Notes under the pieces: generated by a model
The model's database searches: none
The model's input: the letters and a program-made list of their open reading frames with translations, nothing else
Told to the model about the DNA's origin: nothing
Assembly (NCBI GenBank): GCA_030425785.1
Contig: JAUHYJ010000193.1
Coordinates: 1 to 6,939, forward strand
Length of the DNA: 6,939 bases
Reading direction: 5' to 3'
DNA from: Acidimicrobiia bacterium
Lineage (GTDB): Bacteria; Actinomycetota; Acidimicrobiia; Acidimicrobiales; Ilumatobacteraceae
Translations under genes and position numbers: made by a program
Part shown: positions 1-5,711 of the stretch, in pieces
Numbering within the stretch: the stretch's first letter is position 1
Layout of the letters: each line of letters begins with the position of its first letter

Positions 1-3000
1 CGGGCGTGACCGGCGGGATCTGGCAGGCCACCGGGCCCGCCATCACCGGCGGTGGCAGCGGCACGCTCAACGGCGCATGGGACGGCGACGGGGTCACGGA
101 GCTCGCCACCGGACTGATCCCCGACGACGCGCTGCACACCTACACCGTGACCCGGACGGTCCAGGTCGCGGCATCCGTCACCGACGAGATGCTCGACTGC
201 GAGGCGCAGACCGAGGGATCGGGCCTGTGGAACACGGCCACGGTCAGCAACGGCGTCGGCGGCAACTCCGACGACGCGTGCGCGGTCATCGACCGGCCGG
301 GCGTCACGATCACCAAGACCGAGACGGGCACCAGCCAGGCCGCCGACGGCACGTGGCAGATCACCTACGACGTGGTCGTCGCCAATGCGTCGAGTGACCT
401 CGCCGCGGTCTACACCCTCGATGACACCCTCGCGTTCGGCGGTGACATCGTGATCGTGGATGCCTCGTGGACCGGCCCGACCAGTGGCGACCTCGCCGGG
501 CCCGACTGGTCGGCTACCCTGGCCGCCGACCGCCTGCTCGCCCCCGACGGCGAGGAGACCTACACGGTGACGGCGCACGCGACCGTCCCGGCCTCGGCCT
601 TCGCCGGCGACACGCTGATGTGCCAAGAGGGCGAGGAGCCGAGTGCCGGCGGGTTCCTCAACCGCGCGACCGTGACCGCGAACGGAGAGGATGCCTCGGC
701 GCACGACTGCTCGGAGCCGGCGCTGCCGACGATCCAGAAGCAGGGCGTCTCGGCGTCGCAGGACCCCGAAGACCCGTCGCAGTGGGCGGTCTCGTACGAG
801 CTGACGGTGGAGTCGGGCGGCTACGACACGGTGTACTCGCTGAGCGATACTCCGCAGTTCGCTCCGGGCATCACCGTGCTGGGCGGAGTGGCGCAGCGCA
901 CCGACACCGCAGACGGGGTGCCGATCGACATCGAGCCGGGGGTGGACTTCGTCACCGACGTTCCGCTCGCAGCGGATGCCGTCGGCGAGAACGCGCACGT
1001 CTACACCGTGGTGTGGACGGTCGACATCTCGGACACGTTCGACCCCGACCTGGGACAGTGCCAGGGCGAGGGCACCGGGTTCTTCAACGTGGCGACGCTC
1101 ACCACCGGCGAGATCCCGGTGAACGCGGAGGACTGCATCCCGGTCGACGAGCGGGTCTACCCGACCCCCACGAAGACCGTCGTCTCGACCACGCAGGACC
1201 CCGACACCGGTGAGTGGATCATCGAGTACGACCTGACGGTGACGCTCCCCGCCGAAGGCCCCGAGAACCCGAAGGGCCTGTCGGCCGAGTACGACCTCAC
1301 CGACGAACTGCAGTTCGGTGGCGACATCGAGATCGTCCAGGCCACCTGGAGCGGCCAGGGCACGACCGACGAGCCGTTCGCGGCCGACGGCACGGCCGTG
1401 CTCGCCACCGACGCCGCGATCGGCGCCGGCGAGACCCACACCTACACGGTCGTGGTCGTCGCCGAGGTCACCGCGGCGGCGATCGAGGCCGGCACCATCG
1501 CGTGCTACCCCGATGCCGAAGACCCGTCGGGCGGGTTCCTGAACGCGGCCGAGCTGAGCTCGGGCGGGCAGCAGACCGAGGTGGATGCCTGCTCCGAGCC
1601 GGCATTCCCCGAGATCGACAAGGTCGGCGGCACCACCGTCGACAACGGCGACGGCTCGTGGGACATCTCGTACCTGGTGACGGTCTCGTACCCCGAGGGC
1701 GTGGACCCGCTGCCCGACACGGTGACCTACGACCTCACCGACGTGCCGGCGCTCCCGGCCGGGGTCGAGCTGCAGGGCGAGTGGGCGGCGGCGGCCGCCG
1801 ACGGCGACACGCCGACGCCGACGAACCCGACGTGGAACGGCGAGGGCACCTGGCTCGTGGTCGACGGCGGCGCGCTGACGCCCGAGAACGGGGTGCACAC
1901 CTACGAGCTCTCGGCGACCGTCGAGGTGACGGAGGCACCGGCGGGCCCGCCCGAGGTCTGCGAGGACACCGACGCCACCGGCATCCTGATCGTCAACGTC
2001 GGCACCGTCACCTCGGGTGACTATGTCGCCGACGACGACGGCTGCCAGGTCGTGCACTTCGACGATGTGAGCATCGAGAAGACGTCCGCGCTGCCGGAGG
2101 GCCAGGAGTGGGTGGAGCCGGGCGACGTGTTCGACTACGTGCTCACCGTCACCAACCACGGCACGCGGGCTGCGACGAACGTGCAGGTCACCGACGACGA
2201 CCTGAACGAGCGTCTCGAGATCCTCGGGCTCACCGTCGATCCGGGGGCGCTGATCTGGGGCCCCGCGCCCGGCTACACCGGCAACGACGTCGACCTGACC
2301 ATCGACGAGCTGCCGGTCGGCGGCGAGGCCGTCATCACGGTGACGGTCGAGCTGCTGGAGGGCGACGGTGCGCAGAACATCGGGTTCGTCGAACCCGGTG
2401 GGGAGGTGCCGACTCCCGCGACGCCGCTCGACGAGCTCACCAATACCGCCTGTGTCTCGGCCGACGTCGACAGCGTCGCCTCGAACGACTGCGATGACCA
2501 CGAGATCCCCGTGCACGAGATCACGGCGGTCGTGTGGACGACGTGTCAGAGCGATGCCGGGGTGCTGGGCTGGTCGGTGACGAAGTCCGCCGCGATGGTG
2601 GACGAGCCGATCGACCTGAGCTGGGTGCCGGAGAACGCCCTGCCGACGACCGATCCGGCGAGCGTCGAGATCACCGAGCCCGGCGGCGCGGCGAACTGGA
2701 CCCAGACCGAGGTCTGGCCCGGCAGCGCCTTCACACCGGCGGGCATCGCGATCGACTACCCGGGCTGGCGTGCGATCGAGATCACCGACGTCGTGCCCGG
2801 ATCGGTGCCGCTGCAGTACTACCTGCCGGGCACCGACCAGGTGATGACCCCCGAGGAGCAGGCGCAGTACGTGTTCAACGGGCTCATCGTCGACCCCAGT
2901 GAGATCGACTTCGCGTGGCGAGGCGACAGCACGGTGACCTTCACGGTGAACCCGTCGCTCATGTTCACCGTGGCGTACCCCGAGCCGACCGCGGAGTGCT

Positions 3001-3596
3001 TCACGGCACGCCACACCGAGGTGCAGATCGAGAAGACGGCGAGTGTCGACAACACCGCGCCGGGCAGCTCGTTCGTCTACACCCTCGACGTCGCGAATGT
3101 GAGCGACGACGCGGCGGCCGAGAACGTGGTGGTCACCGACGAGATCCCCGCCGACATCCGCATCACCGACGTGCAGTGGATCGGCGAGGGCGACGTCACA
3201 GCGTTCCCGAACTGGCAGACCTGCGAGGTCAGCGGTGCGAGCGCCGCGGGCTACGGCGGCACGCTCGAGTGCGTGCTGTTCGGGGTGCTGCAGCCGGTCG
3301 ACGCCGGCCACGGTCCGTCCTCGGCGCCCACGATCACCCTCGCGGCGCAGGTGAGTCCGGATGCCGCATCCCGGGCGATCACGAACGTCGCGGTCGTGGA
3401 CTACGCCACGTTCGGTGACCCGACCGACACCGGCCGGGACAGCGACGACGCGACGATCCGCGTTGCGGCGCTGCCGGTCACCGGCGGTCAGCTGGCCATC
3501 CCGCTGGTGGTGTTCGCGGCGATCGCGCTGCTGGGTGGGGCGGGGATGCTCCTGATCGCCCGGCGTCGACGGGGGGAGCCCGCCGCGTCGCTGTAG
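1..3596 (+). CDS. Sortase-anchored DUF11-type repeat surface protein (5' partial)
   Basis: This is the C-terminal 1,197 residues of a giant cell-wall-anchored protein. The frame is open to the window edge. The GTG at position 6 is not a credible start because no ribosome site or signal peptide precedes it. Residues below are numbered from that GTG. Residues 1-685 hold five Ig-like repeats of about 140-150 residues, with motifs such as YDLTDELQFGGDI, HTYTV and GGFLNRATV. A DUF11-like domain covers 688-835 (VSIEKT...DYVLTVTNHG), an unrelated domain 838-1005, and a second DUF11-like domain 1006-1153 (VQIEKTASVDN...VVVTDEIP). The end is a sorting signal: LPVTG (1156-1160), a hydrophobic stretch and RRRR. 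All 16 cysteines can be grouped in pairs. Such proteins are normally exported by Sec and linked to peptidoglycan by a sortase. An adhesive, pilus-like or S-layer-like role is inference, and the ligand is unknown. The gene converges on the peroxidase operon. Confidence 0.93.
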   Translation, partial: GVTGGIWQATGPAITGGGSGTLNGAWDGDGVTELATGLIPDDALHTYTVTRTVQVAASVTDEMLDCEAQTEGSGLWNTATVSNGVGGNSDDACAVIDRPGVTITKTETGTSQAADGTWQITYDVVVANASSDLAAVYTLDDTLAFGGDIVIVDASWTGPTSGDLAGPDWSATLAADRLLAPDGEETYTVTAHATVPASAFAGDTLMCQEGEEPSAGGFLNRATVTANGEDASAHDCSEPALPTIQKQGVSASQDPEDPSQWAVSYELTVESGGYDTVYSLSDTPQFAPGITVLGGVAQRTDTADGVPIDIEPGVDFVTDVPLAADAVGENAHVYTVVWTVDISDTFDPDLGQCQGEGTGFFNVATLTTGEIPVNAEDCIPVDERVYPTPTKTVVSTTQDPDTGEWIIEYDLTVTLPAEGPENPKGLSAEYDLTDELQFGGDIEIVQATWSGQGTTDEPFAADGTAVLATDAAIGAGETHTYTVVVVAEVTAAAIEAGTIACYPDAEDPSGGFLNAAELSSGGQQTEVDACSEPAFPEIDKVGGTTVDNGDGSWDISYLVTVSYPEGVDPLPDTVTYDLTDVPALPAGVELQGEWAAAAADGDTPTPTNPTWNGEGTWLVVDGGALTPENGVHTYELSATVEVTEAPAGPPEVCEDTDATGILIVNVGTVTSGDYVADDDGCQVVHFDDVSIEKTSALPEGQEWVEPGDVFDYVLTVTNHGTRAATNVQVTDDDLNERLEILGLTVDPGALIWGPAPGYTGNDVDLTIDELPVGGEAVITVTVELLEGDGAQNIGFVEPGGEVPTPATPLDELTNTACVSADVDSVASNDCDDHEIPVHEITAVVWTTCQSDAGVLGWSVTKSAAMVDEPIDLSWVPENALPTTDPASVEITEPGGAANWTQTEVWPGSAFTPAGIAIDYPGWRAIEITDVVPGSVPLQYYLPGTDQVMTPEEQAQYVFNGLIVDPSEIDFAWRGDSTVTFTVNPSLMFTVAYPEPTAECFTARHTEVQIEKTASVDNTAPGSSFVYTLDVANVSDDAAAENVVVTDEIPADIRITDVQWIGEGDVTAFPNWQTCEVSGASAAGYGGTLECVLFGVLQPVDAGHGPSSAPTITLAAQVSPDAASRAITNVAVVDYATFGDPTDTGRDSDDATIRVAALPVTGGQLAIPLVVFAAIALLGGAGMLLIARRRRGEPAASL
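3..2066 (+). repeat. Five-unit alternating Ig-like repeat array (A-B-A-B-A)
   Basis: The units are about 3-302 (A1, cut by the window edge), 303-725 (B1), 726-1160 (A2), 1161-1607 (B2) and 1608-2066 (A3). B1 and B2 share FGGDIVIVDASWTG / FGGDIEIVQATWSG, then GGFLN and CSEPA. A2 and A3 share SDTPQFAPGITVLGG / TDVPALPAGVELQGE. A1 and A2 share the tail pattern EGSGLWNTATV / EGTGFFNVATL. Each unit ends in a segment bracketed by two cysteines 25-29 residues apart: C65/C92, C206/C235, C352/C377, C500/C529 and C652/C680, numbered from the GTG at 6. The period between like subtypes is about 286-294 residues. The DNA copies have diverged, so these are protein-level repeats and not recent tandem duplications. 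Confidence 0.85.
2517..3020 (+). other. Unclassified domain inserted between two DUF11-like domains
   Basis: This segment encodes residues 838-1005 of the surface protein (numbered from the GTG at 6). It breaks the repeat pattern. It lacks the xIxKT opening and the DL(T/S)D strand of its neighbours. It is rich in Trp, Tyr and Pro, with motifs WTTCQSDAG, EVWPGSAFTP, DYPGWRAIEI, LQYYLPGTD and EEQAQYVFNGLIVDP. Two cysteines, C847 and C998, sit at its ends and could close it as one disulfide-bonded unit. I do not recognise the family. A ligand-binding module held out by the Ig-like stalk is possible but is inference only. Confidence 0.6.
3471..3593 (+). other. LPVTG cell-wall sorting signal
   Basis: The last 41 residues have the three parts of a sortase substrate: the pentapeptide LPVTG, a hydrophobic stretch of about 23 residues (LAIPLVVFAAIALLGG and onward to LLIA), and a basic tail RRRRGEPAASL. 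In this family sortase cleaves between Thr and Gly and joins Thr to the peptidoglycan precursor. LPVTG fits the LPXTG-type motif rather than the LAXTG motif of class E sortases. No sortase gene is present in this window. Confidence 0.95.
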
Positions 3597-3603
3597 AACG
3601 ACC

Positions 3604-3644
3604 ACCCGGGTTCCGTCGCCCCCCACGCACGGCGGAGCCCGGGT
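3604..3644 (+). terminator. 15-bp stem hairpin, terminator of the surface-protein gene
   Basis: ACCCGGGTTCCGTCG (3604-3618) pairs along its full length with CGGCGGAGCCCGGGT (3630-3644) around an 11-nt loop. It begins 8 nt after the TAG stop of the surface-protein gene. Two of the 15 pairs are G-U wobbles in the + strand RNA. They would be A-C mismatches in the - strand RNA, so the hairpin is stronger in the + direction. No T-tract follows; the next bases are TCGGGGG. Stem-only terminators are common in high-GC actinobacteria. Confidence 0.72.
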
Positions 3645-3645
3645 T

Positions 3646-3680
3646 CGGGGGTCGACCTCGCGCTGTGCGCGACACCCCCG
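3646..3680. terminator. Second, bipartite hairpin in the convergent gap
   Basis: CGGGGGT (3646-3652) pairs perfectly with ACCCCCG (3674-3680). Inside it, TCGCGC (3658-3663) pairs perfectly with GCGCGA (3667-3672) around a TGT triloop, with a 5-nt/1-nt internal loop between the two stems. Both stems lack wobbles, so the structure can form in RNA from either strand. It directly follows the first hairpin (1 nt gap) and directly precedes the third. A bidirectional terminator role is inferred from its position. Confidence 0.5.
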
Positions 3681-3726
3681 GCTCGGGCGCACACGTGATG
3701 TCCGTACACGACGTGTGCGCTCGAGC
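3681..3726 (-). terminator. 16-bp stem hairpin downstream of the DyP peroxidase gene
   Basis: GCTCGGGCGCACACGT (3681-3696) pairs with ACGTGTGCGCTCGAGC (3711-3726). Fifteen pairs are Watson-Crick; the other (3686/3721) is G-U in + RNA and C-A in - RNA. The 14-nt loop can form a further TGT/ACA mini-stem. Read on the - strand, it starts 25 nt after the peroxidase stop codon, which fits termination of the leftward operon. No T-tract follows. It could also back up termination of the + strand gene. Confidence 0.6.
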
Positions 3727-3751
3727 ATCCGTGTGCGCTCGGCTGTGGGGG

Positions 3752-4951
3752 TCAGGCGGTGGCGAGGCCGAGAGGGTGGTCGCCGGTCATGCCCGGCAGG
3801 ATCGCGAACGCGGCCGTGGCGGTCGGCGTCGAGAAGGCCATGAGGTCGTCGGTCTCGTCGAGGCGCAGCTGCGTGCGCGAGAATGTCGTCACATCGCGCT
3901 GGTAGCTGATGAACAGATGCCCGTGGTCGTCGGCCGACGCGCGGTAGTTGTAGCTGCGGCGCAGCATCAGGTCGCTCCCGGTGAACGAGGGATGCGCGGC
4001 GCGCGCGTGCGCATGCGTCGGGATCAGCGGCTGCCCCTCGGGGGTCTTCGCCAGCAGGTCGACATCGTCGCCGCGCGTGCCCCCCGACAGCGGTGAGCCG
4101 TCGGTGCGGTGTCGCCCTATGATGGCATCCTGCCGGTCGGGCGCCAGCGCGCCGAAGCCGGCAGTGTCGAGGCGGAAGCGACGAATGACGCAGATCGTCC
4201 CGCCCGCCAGCGGGCCCTCGGCGATCCACACGTTCGCGTCGAGTTCGGCGTCGCCGCGCGGCACGATGATGCCGTCGTAGTAGCCGAACGGATTGCGGCT
4301 GACGTCGCCGTCGCGCATGCCGAGGTAGCCGAAGTCGGACCAGCGGGTTCGGAACCCGGCGACCGCGGCCTGCAGGTGGGTCATCACCGGTTCGAGGACG
4401 ACCGGGTCGGTCGCGTTGACGCTGAGGAGGATGTCGCCGCCGCGGCGATCCGGGTCGAGGTCGTCGTCGCCGGCGAACACCGGGAGGGCGACGGCGCCCG
4501 CGAGGGTGGGGTCGAGGTCGGCGAGTGGCCGCGCACCCAGGCCGACCGTGACGGTGAGATCCCCGGGGCCGTCCGGAGTCACGGCGAGGTCGGGGGCTGC
4601 GGCGTCGGTCACGGTGCGGATCGCGGCGCTGAGGGCGGTCAGGGATGCCGCGGTGGAGGTCCTGTCGATGTCGCCCACCACCACCAGGCAGTGCTGCTGG
4701 GGGAGTGCCGGCCGCGCGATGCCCGCCTGGTGCTCACCCACCGCGGGCACCGGCGCCCCCTGGTCGGGGCTGCGTGAGGGGTCGGGGCTGCGTGAGGCGT
4801 CGGGGCTGCGTGAGGTGACCGCCGCGGTGCCGGCCGCGCCGACCGCCGCTCCGGCGAGCACCCCGACCCCCGTGCCGAACAGCAGGGAGCGGCGGCTGAG
4901 GCCGGTGCGCTCGCGCCCGGCGGCGGGTTCGTCGTCGTGCGGCTCAGTCAT
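3752..4951 (-). CDS. Tat-exported DyP-type haem peroxidase (EfeB-like)
   Basis: A 399-residue secreted haem peroxidase of the dye-decolourising family, which includes EfeB. These enzymes use hydrogen peroxide to oxidise varied substrates; EfeB is also linked to iron acquisition from haem. The N-terminus is a twin-arginine signal (LSRRSLLFG, R20/R21, then a hydrophobic Ala/Gly stretch). A linker of three SRSPDx repeats follows (47-64). Family signatures run in order: EHQAGI (73-78), GDIDR (93-97), LPVFAGDDDLDPD (156-168), GDILLSVNATDP (172-183), RNPFGYYDG (219-227, D226 the likely catalytic Asp), VWIAEGPLAGGTICVIRRFRLD (241-262, with the RRFRLD end conserved), IIGRHR (277-282), AHARAAHP (314-321, H315 the likely proximal haem ligand), LRRSYNY (330-336, distal Arg) and LFISYQRD (346-353). 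The ATG at 4951 is chosen because GGAGG lies 6 nt upstream and the Tat signal follows. An in-frame ATG at 4990 would only add residues overlapping the lipoprotein gene. The gene overlaps the lipoprotein gene by 8 nt. Confidence 0.95.
   Translation of the reverse strand: MTEPHDDEPAAGRERTGLSRRSLLFGTGVGVLAGAAVGAAGTAAVTSRSPDASRSPDPSRSPDQGAPVPAVGEHQAGIARPALPQQHCLVVVGDIDRTSTAASLTALSAAIRTVTDAAAPDLAVTPDGPGDLTVTVGLGARPLADLDPTLAGAVALPVFAGDDDLDPDRRGGDILLSVNATDPVVLEPVMTHLQAAVAGFRTRWSDFGYLGMRDGDVSRNPFGYYDGIIVPRGDAELDANVWIAEGPLAGGTICVIRRFRLDTAGFGALAPDRQDAIIGRHRTDGSPLSGGTRGDDVDLLAKTPEGQPLIPTHAHARAAHPSFTGSDLMLRRSYNYRASADDHGHLFISYQRDVTTFSRTQLRLDETDDLMAFSTPTATAAFAILPGMTGDHPLGLATA
4761..4814. repeat. Three 18-bp tandem repeats in the peroxidase linker
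   Basis: Three 18-bp copies lie at 4761-4778, 4779-4796 and 4797-4814. They share an identical 16-base core, GTCGGGGCTGCGTGAG, and differ only in their first two bases (TG, GG, GC). On the coding strand each copy encodes SRSPD plus one variable residue (A, P or Q). Together they form the linker between the Tat signal and the catalytic domain. Near-perfect identity implies recent slippage. Copy changes would stay in frame and only alter linker length. Confidence 0.95.
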
Positions 4952-5711
4952 CCGCGTCCTCCGGCAGCTCGAGGGACGGCGCCGGCTCATCGGGCATGTC
5001 CACCGTCACCCAGCCATCGGACAGGCGGACTTCGGCGCGTCGCATGAGGCCGTCGCTGTCGAGCCACAGGCGCAGCGGCGAGGTGTCGGCGGTGATCGGC
5101 GGGTCGTCGGCGTCCACCGGCTCGTCACTGGGGGGTGCCGCGAACACCGCGACCGGGGTGCCGTCGATGTCGTCGTCGCGCAGCCACATCGCGCCGGTCT
5201 GCTGCACCAGCAGCGGGTTGTCGGGTCGGTCCGACCCGAGCGAACCGATCGTGAGCAGCAGGGCGTCGAGTGCGGATGCCTCGGCATCGAGCGCGCGCGA
5301 GGTCCACGCCGCGTCGTCGAACGGCGGGATCGGAAGCGTCGGGTACCCCGCGGCGTCCGGGGGCTGCGGGATGATGCCGGCGGTCGTCGGCGTCCACAGC
5401 AGGGCATCGTCTCCGCTGTCCGTGCGCGCCTGCGCGTAGCCGGCCTGTGCGACGAAGTCAATCCATCCCGCCAGCGCCACGTCGGTGCCCGAGGTGCGCA
5501 CCGTGGTGGAGAACGCGCGGCTGCCGGCATCGAAGTTCAGAAACCGGGTGATCGCGAGCAGCTGCGACTCCGCGGTCGTCACCGGCCGCGGAGTCGGCTC
5601 GGCACTGTCGGGCTCGCCGGCCGCGCAGGCGGTGAGGGCCAGGAGCCCCGCGAGCAGGCCGATCACCAGGGTCCGCACGCGGTGCGGGGCGCGCCCCGCG
5701 GCCGTCCTCAT
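4944..5711 (-). CDS. Lipoprotein, LolA/LppX-like in character
   Basis: A 255-residue exported lipoprotein. The N-terminus has basic residues (RAPHRVR), a hydrophobic core and a lipobox LTAC (26-29), so C29 should be the lipidated first residue of the mature protein. A short acidic, Pro-rich linker follows. The body has alternating polar and hydrophobic strands, including FSTTVRTSG, VALAGWIDFVAQAGYA, ALLWTPTTAGI, TGAMWLRD, LRLWLDSDGLMRRAEVRL and GWVTVDM. Paired strands ending in WLDSDGLMRR resemble LolA/LppX/LprG-like lipoproteins, which form a half-barrel that holds hydrophobic ligands. This match is from memory of sequence style, so the fold is inference and the ligand unknown. The start is the ATG at 5711, within ATGA shared with the stop of the upstream beta-helix gene. 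Only a weak GGGAA precedes it, so coupled translation is likely. The gene overlaps the peroxidase gene by 8 nt. Confidence 0.85.
   Translation of the reverse strand: MRTAAGRAPHRVRTLVIGLLAGLLALTACAAGEPDSAEPTPRPVTTAESQLLAITRFLNFDAGSRAFSTTVRTSGTDVALAGWIDFVAQAGYAQARTDSGDDALLWTPTTAGIIPQPPDAAGYPTLPIPPFDDAAWTSRALDAEASALDALLLTIGSLGSDRPDNPLLVQQTGAMWLRDDDIDGTPVAVFAAPPSDEPVDADDPPITADTSPLRLWLDSDGLMRRAEVRLSDGWVTVDMPDEPAPSLELPEDADD
4958..4962 (-). promoter_or_regulatory. Ribosome binding site that sets the peroxidase start
   Basis: On the - strand the sequence reads GGAGG, then six bases (ACGCGG), then ATG at 4951. The core and spacing are near ideal. This lies inside the end of the lipoprotein gene and supports the 4951 start over the longer in-frame ATG at 4990. 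Confidence 0.8.
5708..5711 (-). promoter_or_regulatory. ATGA stop/start overlap coupling two genes
   Basis: On the - strand ATGA contains both the TGA stop of the beta-helix gene and the ATG start of the lipoprotein gene. Such 4-nt overlaps usually indicate translational coupling within one transcript. Confidence 0.85.

Noticed and set aside
6..8. GTG at 6 as the true start of the surface-protein gene.
   Set aside because: The frame is open to the window edge, no ribosome site or signal peptide is present, and the sequence begins in the middle of a repeat.
77..2020. Several Arg/His-rich open frames (77-397, 467-1213, 1214-2020) overlapping the surface-protein gene.
   Set aside because: They are frame-shifted shadows of the repeat-encoding DNA. 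Their Arg-rich makeup is a by-product of GC-rich codons.
3681..3726. The third inverted repeat as an operator or attachment site.
   Set aside because: It lies between two convergent stop codons with no promoter or integrase nearby, so a terminator role is simpler.
3665..4096. A 143-codon + strand open frame over the peroxidase end and the intergenic hairpins.
   Set aside because: It runs through the hairpin region and then antisense to the conserved end of the peroxidase; the translation is low-complexity with no motif.
4952..4990. A longer peroxidase start at the ATG at 4990, adding 13 residues.
   Set aside because: It would deepen the overlap with the lipoprotein gene and push the twin-arginine motif further in. 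The ATG at 4951 has GGAGG at ideal spacing.
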